From: Lentzea flava
GTDB lineage: Bacteria; Actinomycetota; Actinomycetes; Mycobacteriales; Pseudonocardiaceae
DNA length: 39,941 bases
Direction of reading: 5' to 3'
Assembly (NCBI RefSeq): GCF_014648475.1
Contig: NZ_BMRE01000065.1
Location: 1-39,941, forward strand
The notes under the pieces are model-generated. The model ran no database searches and was not told the DNA's origin. It saw nothing but the letters and a program-made list of their open reading frames with translations. A program made the position numbers and the translations under genes. Of this stretch, positions 22,805 through 29,545 are shown one piece after another (the first letter of the stretch is position 1; each line of letters begins with the position of its first letter).

Positions 22805-23725
22805 ATGACCACACGCAGAACATCCCTCATCGCACTCGTCAGCGCCCTGCTCACCATCGCCGGCGTCGTGCTCGCACCACAGGCAACAGCCGCATCCCTG
22901 GTGGAAGTGACCAACTTCGGCAACAACCCCGGCCGGATGCGCATGCACGTCTACGTGCCGGACACCCGGCCGGCGAAACCCGCGATCGTCGTCGCCATGC
23001 ACGGCTGCGGCGGCTCCGGGCCCGGTTTCTACGCCGGCAGCGAGTTCGCCTCGCTCGCCAACAGGTACGGGTTCATCGTCATCTACCCGAGCGCACAACA
23101 GGAAGCCGGATTCGGCAAGTGCTTCGACACGTGGTCCGACGCCGCGAAACGGCGCGGCGGCGGCAGCGATCCCGTCTCGATCGTGTCGATGGTGACCTAC
23201 ACCCAGCAGCGCTACGGCGGCGACCCGGCCCGCGTGTTCGCCACCGGCTCGTCGTCCGGCGGCATGATGACGAACGAGATGCTCGCCCTCTACCCGGACG
23301 TGTTCAAGGCGGGCGCGGCGTTCATGGGCGTGCCGTTCAACTGCTTCGCCAACGCCGCGGACTACCCGCCCGGCCGCAGCAAGTGCACCGGCGGCAGCAT
23401 GAACCGCACCCCGCAGCAGTGGGGTGACGCGGTCCGGCAGGCCTACCCCGGCTACACCGGCCCTCGTCCGCGGGTGCAGCTCTGGCACGGCACCGCCGAC
23501 ACGCTCGTGCCGTACTCCTTGCTGCAGGAGGAGATCGAGCAGTGGACCAACGTGTTCGGCCTGAGCCAGACACCGACGTCCACCGACACCCCGAAACCCG
23601 GCTGGAACCGCCGCAAGTACTCCGACAAGGTCGAGGCGTACAGCATCCAGGGCGCGGGACACACCCTGCCGTCGACCGGCATGGCCGCCGTGGCGCTGGA
23701 GTTCTTCGGGATCACCAGCCGCTGA
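22805..23725 (+). CDS. Secreted CE1-type esterase (acetyl xylan / feruloyl / PHB depolymerase family)
   Basis: Secreted esterase of 306 residues with a signal peptide (about 1-30, PQATAA). The fold is marked by VVAMHGCGGSG (oxyanion hole), the nucleophile S150 in ATGSSSGGM, the acid D in HGTADTLVP and H in GAGHTLPS. Paired Cys (C68, C106, and two near FNCFAN and SKCTGG) suggest disulphides. Relatives include the Streptomyces acetyl xylan esterase AxeA and PHB depolymerases; in this setting debranching of xylan is more likely. GGAGG precedes the ATG by six bases. A strong terminator follows, so it is a single-gene unit, divergent from the PaaX-type gene. Confidence 0.88.
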   Translation: MTTRRTSLIALVSALLTIAGVVLAPQATAASLVEVTNFGNNPGRMRMHVYVPDTRPAKPAIVVAMHGCGGSGPGFYAGSEFASLANRYGFIVIYPSAQQEAGFGKCFDTWSDAAKRRGGGSDPVSIVSMVTYTQQRYGGDPARVFATGSSSGGMMTNEMLALYPDVFKAGAAFMGVPFNCFANAADYPPGRSKCTGGSMNRTPQQWGDAVRQAYPGYTGPRPRVQLWHGTADTLVPYSLLQEEIEQWTNVFGLSQTPTSTDTPKPGWNRRKYSDKVEAYSIQGAGHTLPSTGMAAVALEFFGITSR

Positions 23726-23742
23726 CCCTGCGTTGAAACGGG

Positions 23743-23778
23743 TCCGGCCCGGCGCTGTCCCGCGCCGGGCCGGATTTT
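23743..23778 (+). terminator. Rho-independent terminator between esterase and AA10 genes
   Basis: A perfect 13-bp GC-rich stem (TCCGGCCCGGCGC and complement) with a six-base loop is followed by TTTT. It ends the esterase gene. The convergent AA10 gene stops at 23786, so it could serve both. Confidence 0.88.
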
Positions 23779-23785
23779 CGCTCCG

Positions 23786-24448
23786 CTAGCCGAAGTTCAC
23801 GTCACTGCACCACATGTAGGTCTGGTCGGAGTGCGAAGCCTGCCAGATCGTGAACACGATGTGGTGCCCCCGGTAGGCGCCGGAGGTCTGGACGTTGAAC
23901 GTGATGTCCTTGGCCGGGGCGAACCTGCCGGTCTGCATGATGTAGTCGAGGTTGCCCCAGCCGAGGCGCTGGGTGGTCGGGTCGTACCCGTTCTTGCTGA
24001 TGTAGACCCTGAAGTAGTCGGCACCGTGGCTGGCCTGGTCGTACAGGTGCATGGAGAAGTTGCTGCCGACCGTGGTGGTCTTCCACTTGCCGGGGGTGTT
24101 GAGGGAGTTGTTGCGCGACAGGGCGTTGCTGCAGAGCTGCCCGTCCGGCGTGGACCCCTGGAAGTTGCCGCGAAGCCCGTCCCGCAGTGCGCTCATCCAG
24201 TTCCACATTGTGTCTGCGTTGGCCTGGAAAGCCTGGTAGCACATGGGGTCCTGAGTTTGCATGGCCGGATCCATGTGGTGACTGCCCCAGGTTTTCCAGC
24301 ACTGGTAGGCGCGGGTGGCGGGACCGACGATCGTGCCGTGCGCAGAGGCCGGAGGAGCCCAGACGAACACGCACGCCAACAAGCTGATGATCAACGCGAT
24401 GGCGCCCCGCCGTCTGGTGGCGGACCGGGAGGTGCTGCGGACACGCAT
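23786..24448 (-). CDS. Secreted AA10 lytic polysaccharide monooxygenase (cellulose-type)
   Basis: Secreted copper enzyme of 220 residues that oxidatively breaks crystalline polysaccharide. The signal peptide ends at ASA so that H37 (HGTIVGP) becomes the amino-terminal histidine of the copper brace. The second histidine is H141 in DQASHGADYF and the axial residue is F219 in CSDVNF. These motifs match the cellulose-active Streptomyces LPMO10C group (DPMC, PDGQLCS, IWQASH) rather than chitin-active ones; this rests on recall of that family. No CBM is attached. The ATG at 24448 has GGAG nine bases upstream. A strong promoter and a CebR-like operator lie just upstream. Confidence 0.93.
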   Translation of the reverse strand: MRVRSTSRSATRRRGAIALIISLLACVFVWAPPASAHGTIVGPATRAYQCWKTWGSHHMDPAMQTQDPMCYQAFQANADTMWNWMSALRDGLRGNFQGSTPDGQLCSNALSRNNSLNTPGKWKTTTVGSNFSMHLYDQASHGADYFRVYISKNGYDPTTQRLGWGNLDYIMQTGRFAPAKDITFNVQTSGAYRGHHIVFTIWQASHSDQTYMWCSDVNFG

Positions 24449-24491
24449 GAATGAGTCTCCATTCTCCGATGAGCGAGCAGCAGCGGCGGAA

Positions 24492-24505
24492 TGGGAGCGC
24501 TCCCA
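24492..24505 (-). promoter_or_regulatory. CebR-type operator at the AA10 promoter
   Basis: TGGGAGCGCTCCCA is a perfect 14-bp palindrome identical to the known CebR box of Streptomyces cellulose genes. It starts eight bases downstream of the -10 box and so covers the transcription start. A CebR elsewhere or the adjacent LacI at 24652 could bind it. Confidence 0.85.
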
Positions 24506-24513
24506 GAGCATTA

Positions 24514-24542
24514 AGACTACAGGTAACTCTACGAAACTTCAA
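24514..24542 (-). promoter_or_regulatory. Predicted promoter of the AA10 gene
   Basis: On the minus strand: -35 TTGAAG (24542-24537), 17 bases, -10 TAGTCT (24519-24514). Two copies of ACGAAAC (24531 and 24542, 11 bases apart) overlap the -35 box. Confidence 0.6.
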
Positions 24543-24651
24543 CGAAACATTGAGTGATAACCAGTGTGATGATCGAAAGAAAGACCCACTCGGGTTCACC
24601 GGCTTCGCACTACGATGATCGCCACCAGCCGACGCGACCAGAGGGGCGGGC

Positions 24652-25653
24652 ATGATCACGATCAAGGAGGTCGCCCGCCACGCCGGGGTGTCGATGAGCA
24701 CGGTGTCGTACGTCCTCAGCGGCAAACGGACCATCTCGGAGGAGACCAAACGCCGCGTCGAGCAGAGCATCGTCGCGCTCGGCTACCACCCGAACGCCGG
24801 CGCGCGTGCGCTCGCCTCGAACAGGTCGCAGGTGCTCGGCCTGGTCGTGCCGCTGCGCTCCGGCGTGAACATGCCGGTCATCATGCAGTTCGTGGCGTCG
24901 ATCGTCGCCTCCGCGCGCGACCACGACTACGACGTGCTGCTGCTGACGAAGGAAGCCGGCCCCGGCGAGGCCCACCGCGTCACCGCCCGGTCCATGACCG
25001 ACGCGGTCATCGTGATGGACGTGGAGAGCGACGACCCGCGCATCCCCGAACTGCGCACGGTCGACGCGCCGGTCGTCCTGCTCGGCATGCCCGACGACCA
25101 CGAGGTGCTCAGCTGCGTCGACCTCGACTTCGCCACCGCGGGCAGGCAGATGGCGGGCCACCTGGCCGACCTCGGGCACAGCTCGATCGCGTTGATCGGC
25201 TCGCCGCCCGCCGTGTACGAACGCGGCACGAGCTACGCCGCACGCCTGCTGGCCGGGTTCCGCGGCGAAGCAGGCAAGCGGAACCTCCAGGCTTCCGTGC
25301 ACCCCTGCGAACCGGGCTACGACTCGGTGGCGGCGTGCCTGGACGAGGTGCTGGCCCCCGGACGCGACACCACCGGCCTGGTCGTGCACAACGAGGCGAT
25401 CCTCGGCACGCTGCTGCTCGAGCTCCGGCGCCGGTCGCTGGACGTGCCCGGCGACCTGTCGGTGATCACCCTGTGCCCCGACGACGTCGCGGAGAACCTC
25501 CCCGTCCCGCTCACGTCCATCGCCGTTCCCGCGCAGGAGCTCGGGGCGATCGCCGTCGAGATGGTGATGGCCCGGCTCGCCCAGGAACACGCGCCCGAGG
25601 TGCGGCTGCTCCAGCCGCAGCTCACCGATCGCGGGAGCACCGCGGCCCGCTGA
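24652..25653 (+). CDS. LacI-family transcriptional regulator (paralogue 2, beside AA10)
   Basis: Repressor of 333 residues with the HTH MITIKEVARHAGVSMSTVSYVLSG, the hinge YHPNAGARALASNRS and the sugar-sensing domain. It is close to the LacI at 9909 (shared SYVLSGKR.ISEETKRRVE and VMDVE segments), so the two probably arose by duplication. It is divergent from the AA10 gene, with 203 bases between starts that hold a perfect TGGGAGCGCTCCCA palindrome. Control of the AA10 gene and itself is inferred. The ATG has AGAGGGG upstream. Confidence 0.92.
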   Translation: MITIKEVARHAGVSMSTVSYVLSGKRTISEETKRRVEQSIVALGYHPNAGARALASNRSQVLGLVVPLRSGVNMPVIMQFVASIVASARDHDYDVLLLTKEAGPGEAHRVTARSMTDAVIVMDVESDDPRIPELRTVDAPVVLLGMPDDHEVLSCVDLDFATAGRQMAGHLADLGHSSIALIGSPPAVYERGTSYAARLLAGFRGEAGKRNLQASVHPCEPGYDSVAACLDEVLAPGRDTTGLVVHNEAILGTLLLELRRRSLDVPGDLSVITLCPDDVAENLPVPLTSIAVPAQELGAIAVEMVMARLAQEHAPEVRLLQPQLTDRGSTAAR

Positions 25654-25657
25654 GCGT

Positions 25658-25893
25658 CAGCCCCATCGCGGCAGCCCGTTGCAGCGGCACCGCCACCCGC
25701 CGAACCTCAGTCCCATCGCGGCAGCCCGTCGCGGCGGCACCACCGCCCACCGAGCTCCAGTCCCATCGCGGCAGCCCATCGCGGCGGCACCACCGCCCAC
25801 CGAGCCTCAGCCCCACTCCGGCAGCACCACCGCCCGCCGAACCCCAGTCCCACTCCGGCAGCCCGTCGTGGCGGCACCGCAGCACCGACGCAT
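25658..25893. repeat. Imperfect tandem repeat, about 50-bp unit, five copies
   Basis: Units begin CAGYCCCAYYSCGGCAGC at 25658, 25708, 25758, 25808 and 25845, giving lengths 50, 50, 50, 37 and 49. Copies differ by a few bases, and the fourth has an internal deletion. The block fills the gap between two convergent lacI genes. Neither strand shows a convincing gene, and no classic terminator is seen. Confidence 0.85.
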
Positions 25894-26915
25894 CAGTTCC
25901 ACTGTGGCGGTCCACTGTGGACCGTTCCGTTCCTGGACAGCCGCGGCACGGGCAGCGAGCAACTCGCCCGCCGCACGAGCCGCGGAGGCACCAGCGTCAA
26001 CGCAGGCGGCCTGGCACCGCCGATCACCGACACCAGCAGGTCGACCGCCGCACCGCCCAGGTCCTCCACGGCCAGCTCCACCGACGTGAGCGGCGGCGCC
26101 ATGCGTTCGACCGGTTCGTCCGGGCAGACGGCCACGACCGCGATGTCCTGCGGCACCCTCAGGTGCTGTGCGCGCAGGCAGTCGATCACCCTGCCGAGCG
26201 CGACCTCGTTGTGCACCACCAGGGCCGTCATCTCCGGATACGCCCGCAGCACCGCGCTGATCGCGCCGGCGACCGATCCCGGGCCCGCCGCGACCGGCAA
26301 CGCCGTGCCCACCACGCCACGGCGCATGGCCGCCGCGCCGAAGCCCGCGAACGTCCGCTGCGTGACGCCCGCCCTCGACGCGCCGAGGAAGCCGATGCCG
26401 CGGTGACCCAGGTCCGCGAGGTGGTCCACGCACCGCGCGCCCGCCGCCTCGAAGTCCAGGTCGACGCACACCAGGTCCTTCTCCGCATCCGAGCGTCCGA
26501 TGAGGACGGACGTGCGGCCTAGCTCGCGCAGCACCCGCACCCGTTCGTCGGCACCTTCGCCCTCCAGCACCAGGAACCCGTTCACGCTGACGCTGTCCGC
26601 CGCCCTGCGCAGGCCGGCCGGTGCCACCAGCAGCACGTCCATCTCGTGCCCGCGCGCGGCGACGGCGATCGAGCTGACGAGCCGGGTGATCGACCTCGGG
26701 TGCGCGTCGCCGGGAGGCAGCACGAGGGCCACGACGTCAGCCCGATCGCGCGGCACCGGCCGTGCAGCGGCCGGTGGCCGATAGCCCAGCTCGATCATGC
26801 TGTCGTGCACCCTCGTCGTCGTCTCGGGCGAGATCGGGCGTTTGCCCGTCAGCACGTAGAAAACTGTGCTGGGAGCGACTCCGGCGTGCCGGGCCACCTC
26901 CGCGATGGTGACCAA
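25893..26915 (-). CDS. LacI-family transcriptional regulator (paralogue 3)
   Basis: Repressor of 340 residues. The HTH reads MVTIAEVARHAGVAPSTVFYVLTG, and the sensor domain is more diverged than in the other two copies (hinge YRPPAAARPVPRDRA). The start appears to be TTG at 26915, in the same place as the ATG of paralogue 1, with a weak GGAAGCAGG upstream. It follows the GH5-ricin gene by only 32 bases on the same strand, so the two are probably one transcript and the protein may act on the palindrome at 28339. Its C-terminal tail ends against the tandem repeat block. Confidence 0.88.
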   Translation of the reverse strand: MVTIAEVARHAGVAPSTVFYVLTGKRPISPETTTRVHDSMIELGYRPPAAARPVPRDRADVVALVLPPGDAHPRSITRLVSSIAVAARGHEMDVLLVAPAGLRRAADSVSVNGFLVLEGEGADERVRVLRELGRTSVLIGRSDAEKDLVCVDLDFEAAGARCVDHLADLGHRGIGFLGASRAGVTQRTFAGFGAAAMRRGVVGTALPVAAGPGSVAGAISAVLRAYPEMTALVVHNEVALGRVIDCLRAQHLRVPQDIAVVAVCPDEPVERMAPPLTSVELAVEDLGGAAVDLLVSVIGGARPPALTLVPPRLVRRASCSLPVPRLSRNGTVHSGPPQWN

Positions 26916-26947
26916 ATCCGCACCTGCTTCCGATCAGGGAGTTCCGG

Positions 26948-28366
26948 TCAGCCCGCCGCGACGATCCGCCACTGCTGGTTGACGCTGTTGCTGTCACTCC
27001 ACTGACCGAGGGTCGCGGAGCCTGACGTGCGGCCCATGCCGTCCAGGTAGAGACCGGTGGCGCGGTTGCGGATGCGCACGTCGTTGCCGCGGCTCTTCCC
27101 GGTCACGACGGTCCACTGCTGGCTCGCGGCCGTGCTGCTGCCGCGCTGGCCCGCCTCGGTGCCGTTGGACGTGCCACCGAGACCGTCGAGGTACAGGCCG
27201 GTCGCCGCGTTCTTCAGTCGCACGTGGGCGCCGGTGTTCTCGACGATCCACCGCTGGCTCACGCTCGTGCCGCCGGTTCCCTGGCCGGCCGGCGAGTCGG
27301 TCGTCCTGCCGAGGCCGTCGACGTACCAGCCGGTGCCGATGTTGCGGATCTCGACCGCGGTGCTGCCGCCGTCACCGAGCCCCCAGGCGTAGCGAAGGCG
27401 TTGCAGCCCGGAGGGGTTCGTCAACGACAGGGTCGTGCCGCTCCTGCTCGTCATGCTGTACCAGTCACCGTCGCGCAGACCTGGCCAGTACACGCTGCCC
27501 ATCCCGAGGCTGCGCAGTTTCTCGCTCACGCCCCGGACGTAGTCGGACATGTAGGACCCACTGGGGATGCTGTAGTCGATGGCGTCGAAGTACACGCCGT
27601 TCTTGGTGCCCGGTCCCATCGCGGCGCCCCACTCGGTCGCGATCGTGCGGCTGGCGTAGCCGCCGATGTAGCTCGCGATGTGGTCCGCCCACTGGGTTTC
27701 GCTCTGGTAGCCGGCGAAGAAGGAGTAGTCGTGCACCGCGAGCAGCGTGCCGTTCAGCCTGCTGTCGTTGCCGACGGCGGCGACGTTCTGGGCGAGACCG
27801 GCGCCGTCGAGGATGACCCTGCCGCGCGGCACGGCCGAGTACCTGGCGAGCCATCCGGCGTACATGTTGTTGAGGTCGCCGGTGCTGTAGCCGTGCGGCT
27901 CGTTGATGACCTCGAAGTAGGCGTTCGGGTTGCTGCCGTACTTCGCGACGACCTTGTCCCACATCTGGTTGAACGCCGTGACGTTCGGCGGCCTGCCACC
28001 GGTGTGCGCCCAGTACGCGAGGATCACGTTGCCCTTGCTCAGCGCGGTGTCGATCGCGCCGGTGTACGTGGCCCAGTAACCGGCCACGGTCGGCTCGTTG
28101 ATCGGGAGGCGCACCGTGTTGGCGCCGGTGATCGAGTACAGCTGGCCGACCACCCGGTCCGCCACGGCGGCGGCCGAGGAGTACGTGTCCGTCGAGCTGA
28201 GCCCCGACGGGTACAGCACGCCGTTGACGAAGTTGTCCCGCTGGTCCGCCCAGTTCACGCCGCGGAACTGGGCGGTGGAGGCCTGGGCAGGGGCGGCCAC
28301 GACGAGTGTGCTGCCGAGCAACACCGTGGCCAGCAACGTGGTAAGCGCTTTCCATCGACGACTCAT
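26948..28366 (-). CDS. Secreted GH5-like glycosidase with C-terminal ricin-type (CBM13-like) domain
   Basis: Secreted enzyme of 472 residues. A signal peptide (about 1-31, AAPAQAS) precedes a GH5-like barrel (about 33-320) with the acid/base E156 in VINEPHG and the nucleophile E245 in IATEWGA. The remainder is a beta-trefoil of three repeats, each with GLYLDG-like and Q-x-W motifs (SQRWIV, SQQWTV, NQQWRIV). The subfamily was not recognised; cellulase, mannanase or another beta-glycanase activity is possible. The ATG at 28366 was chosen over a GTG four codons earlier because GGAG is then eight to ten bases away. A LacI-type palindrome lies within codons 5-10. It is probably co-transcribed with the lacI at 25893. 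Confidence 0.85.
   Translation of the reverse strand: MSRRWKALTTLLATVLLGSTLVVAAPAQASTAQFRGVNWADQRDNFVNGVLYPSGLSSTDTYSSAAAVADRVVGQLYSITGANTVRLPINEPTVAGYWATYTGAIDTALSKGNVILAYWAHTGGRPPNVTAFNQMWDKVVAKYGSNPNAYFEVINEPHGYSTGDLNNMYAGWLARYSAVPRGRVILDGAGLAQNVAAVGNDSRLNGTLLAVHDYSFFAGYQSETQWADHIASYIGGYASRTIATEWGAAMGPGTKNGVYFDAIDYSIPSGSYMSDYVRGVSEKLRSLGMGSVYWPGLRDGDWYSMTSRSGTTLSLTNPSGLQRLRYAWGLGDGGSTAVEIRNIGTGWYVDGLGRTTDSPAGQGTGGTSVSQRWIVENTGAHVRLKNAATGLYLDGLGGTSNGTEAGQRGSSTAASQQWTVVTGKSRGNDVRIRNRATGLYLDGMGRTSGSATLGQWSDSNSVNQQWRIVAAG
28339..28354 (-). promoter_or_regulatory. LacI-type operator inside the start of the GH5-ricin gene
   Basis: On the minus strand TGGAAAGCGCTTACCA is a 16-bp palindrome with one mismatched pair and an AAGCGCTT core. 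It begins nine bases after the ATG's last base, so a bound repressor would block elongation or a nearby promoter. The same core occurs in O1 at 14580. Confidence 0.6.
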
Positions 28367-28436
28367 CGGCTGCTCCACTACGGTGTGTCACTCCCGGCGG
28401 TTCATCAGAGCAGCCAGGAGAAGCAGGCGTCAAGAA

Positions 28437-28452
28437 GATGAGCATGCTTATC
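28437..28452. promoter_or_regulatory. Palindrome between GH5-ricin and gntR genes
   Basis: GATGAGCATGCTTATC is a 16-base inverted repeat with one mismatched pair and an AGCATGCT centre, midway between the two divergent genes. It does not match a familiar FadR or LacI box. The GntR protein encoded next door is a candidate binder. Confidence 0.4.
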
Positions 28453-28589
28453 CGCCATCCAGTTCATCGAGCTGATCAACCTTCTGACCAGGTTCGATTC
28501 CTCATTCGATGGCCTGTCCTGCTCGTTCGACGCGCATGTATTCTGGGGTTCGACGGACGAAAAGTCGTACTCATGAAGGAGCCGTCTCG

Positions 28590-29330
28590 GTGGATGCCGA
28601 TGCCGCGTACGCGCCGCCCGCCTCCTACCGGCCGGGCTACGAGCTCGTGGCCGAACGCATCCTGCAGCTGATCGGCGAGCTCGAACTGCGTCCCGGCGAC
28701 CGCATGCCGACCGAGAACGACCTGGCCGGGCGGATGGGCACCAGCCGGACCGTGGTCCGCGAGGCCGTGAAGATCCTCTCGGCCCTGGGCAGAGTGCGCG
28801 CGCACAAGGGCCGCGGGCTCTACGTCGCCGACGACGAGGGCATGCTGGGCTCGCCCCGGTGGGGCGGTTTCTTCCTGCCCACCGACCTCGACCACGTCTA
28901 CATGCTCTTCGAGTTCCGCCGGGTCCAGGAGACCGCGGCCGCCAGGCAGGCCGCGACCCGTGCCACCCCCGCCGAGCTGCGCGCCATCGAGGTCGCCGCC
29001 GAGCTGTGCCGGAAAGGGCACGTCACGGGGCAGGCGGCGTTGTTCGACCAGGGCGACGACGACTTCCACCTGGCCGTCGCGGCCACCTCGCACAACCAGT
29101 TCCTCGTCGCGTCCGTCCGCGAGGCCCGCCGCCTGCAACGCCAATCCACCATCATCGGGCTGAACGGCGCGGTCGGCGAACATACGGCCGAGGCCGTGCA
29201 GGAGCACGCCGCGATCTACCGGGCCATCCGCGACGGGGACGAGGACGCTGCTGCCGCGGCCGCCGCCGTGCATGTCGACAGGACCCTCGAGGACTACCGG
29301 CGGGAGATCCAGCGCCGCGTCTTCGGCTGA
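28590..29330 (+). CDS. GntR-family (FadR/FCD) transcriptional regulator
   Basis: Regulator of 246 residues. The N-terminal winged helix (ERILQLIGELELRPGDRMPTE, GTSRTVVREAVKIL, VRAHKGRGLYV) is followed by an all-helical FCD ligand domain with the expected acid and histidine metal ligands (DDDFHLA, EHAAIY, VHVDRT). FCD proteins usually sense small organic acids, including sugar acids such as uronates. The GTG at 28590 was chosen because GAAGGAG lies eight bases upstream; an ATG at 28509 has no such signal. It lies between the GH5-ricin gene (divergent) and the GH10 xylanase gene (same strand, 215 bases on), so control of either is possible. Confidence 0.9.
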   Translation: MDADAAYAPPASYRPGYELVAERILQLIGELELRPGDRMPTENDLAGRMGTSRTVVREAVKILSALGRVRAHKGRGLYVADDEGMLGSPRWGGFFLPTDLDHVYMLFEFRRVQETAAARQAATRATPAELRAIEVAAELCRKGHVTGQAALFDQGDDDFHLAVAATSHNQFLVASVREARRLQRQSTIIGLNGAVGEHTAEAVQEHAAIYRAIRDGDEDAAAAAAAVHVDRTLEDYRREIQRRVFG

Positions 29331-29545
29331 TCGGCGTCCTGGACCGCTCGTCAGAATGTGTGCTACAACCGGTGCGGCCGCTTGGTGCGATGAATCACAC
29401 TGAACCTCGGCCGACGATCCGGGCTGTCCATTGAGGACGAACCGGGTGCCGCACTCCGCCGCCGGCACACCGGGCGATGACGCACGGCCGGCGTACCCGC
29501 GCCGGACAACTCGGACGAACCCACCTTCACGAAATGAGGGTTGCG

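Noticed and set aside
22717..22944. A small minus-strand frame over the esterase promoter and start
   Set aside because: No ribosome site or conserved motif; it overlaps the signal peptide of a clear gene.
24492..24505. The TGGGAGCGCTCCCA palindrome as a terminator
   Set aside because: It lies between a promoter and the AA10 start codon and matches a known repressor site exactly.
25658..25893. The 50-base repeats as a CRISPR array
   Set aside because: Units are directly adjacent and similar over their whole length, so there are no unique spacers, and no cas genes are present.
25679..26089. A plus-strand protein made of the repeat translation (HRGSP words)
   Set aside because: No ribosome site, copies of uneven length, and the frame runs antisense into lacI paralogue 3.
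28438..28671. A small plus-strand frame before gntR
   Set aside because: It overlaps the gntR start in another frame and has no recognisable motif.
29331..29545. A search for an operator before the GH10 xylanase
   Set aside because: No palindrome like the other sites and no well-spaced promoter boxes were found, so nothing is annotated there.
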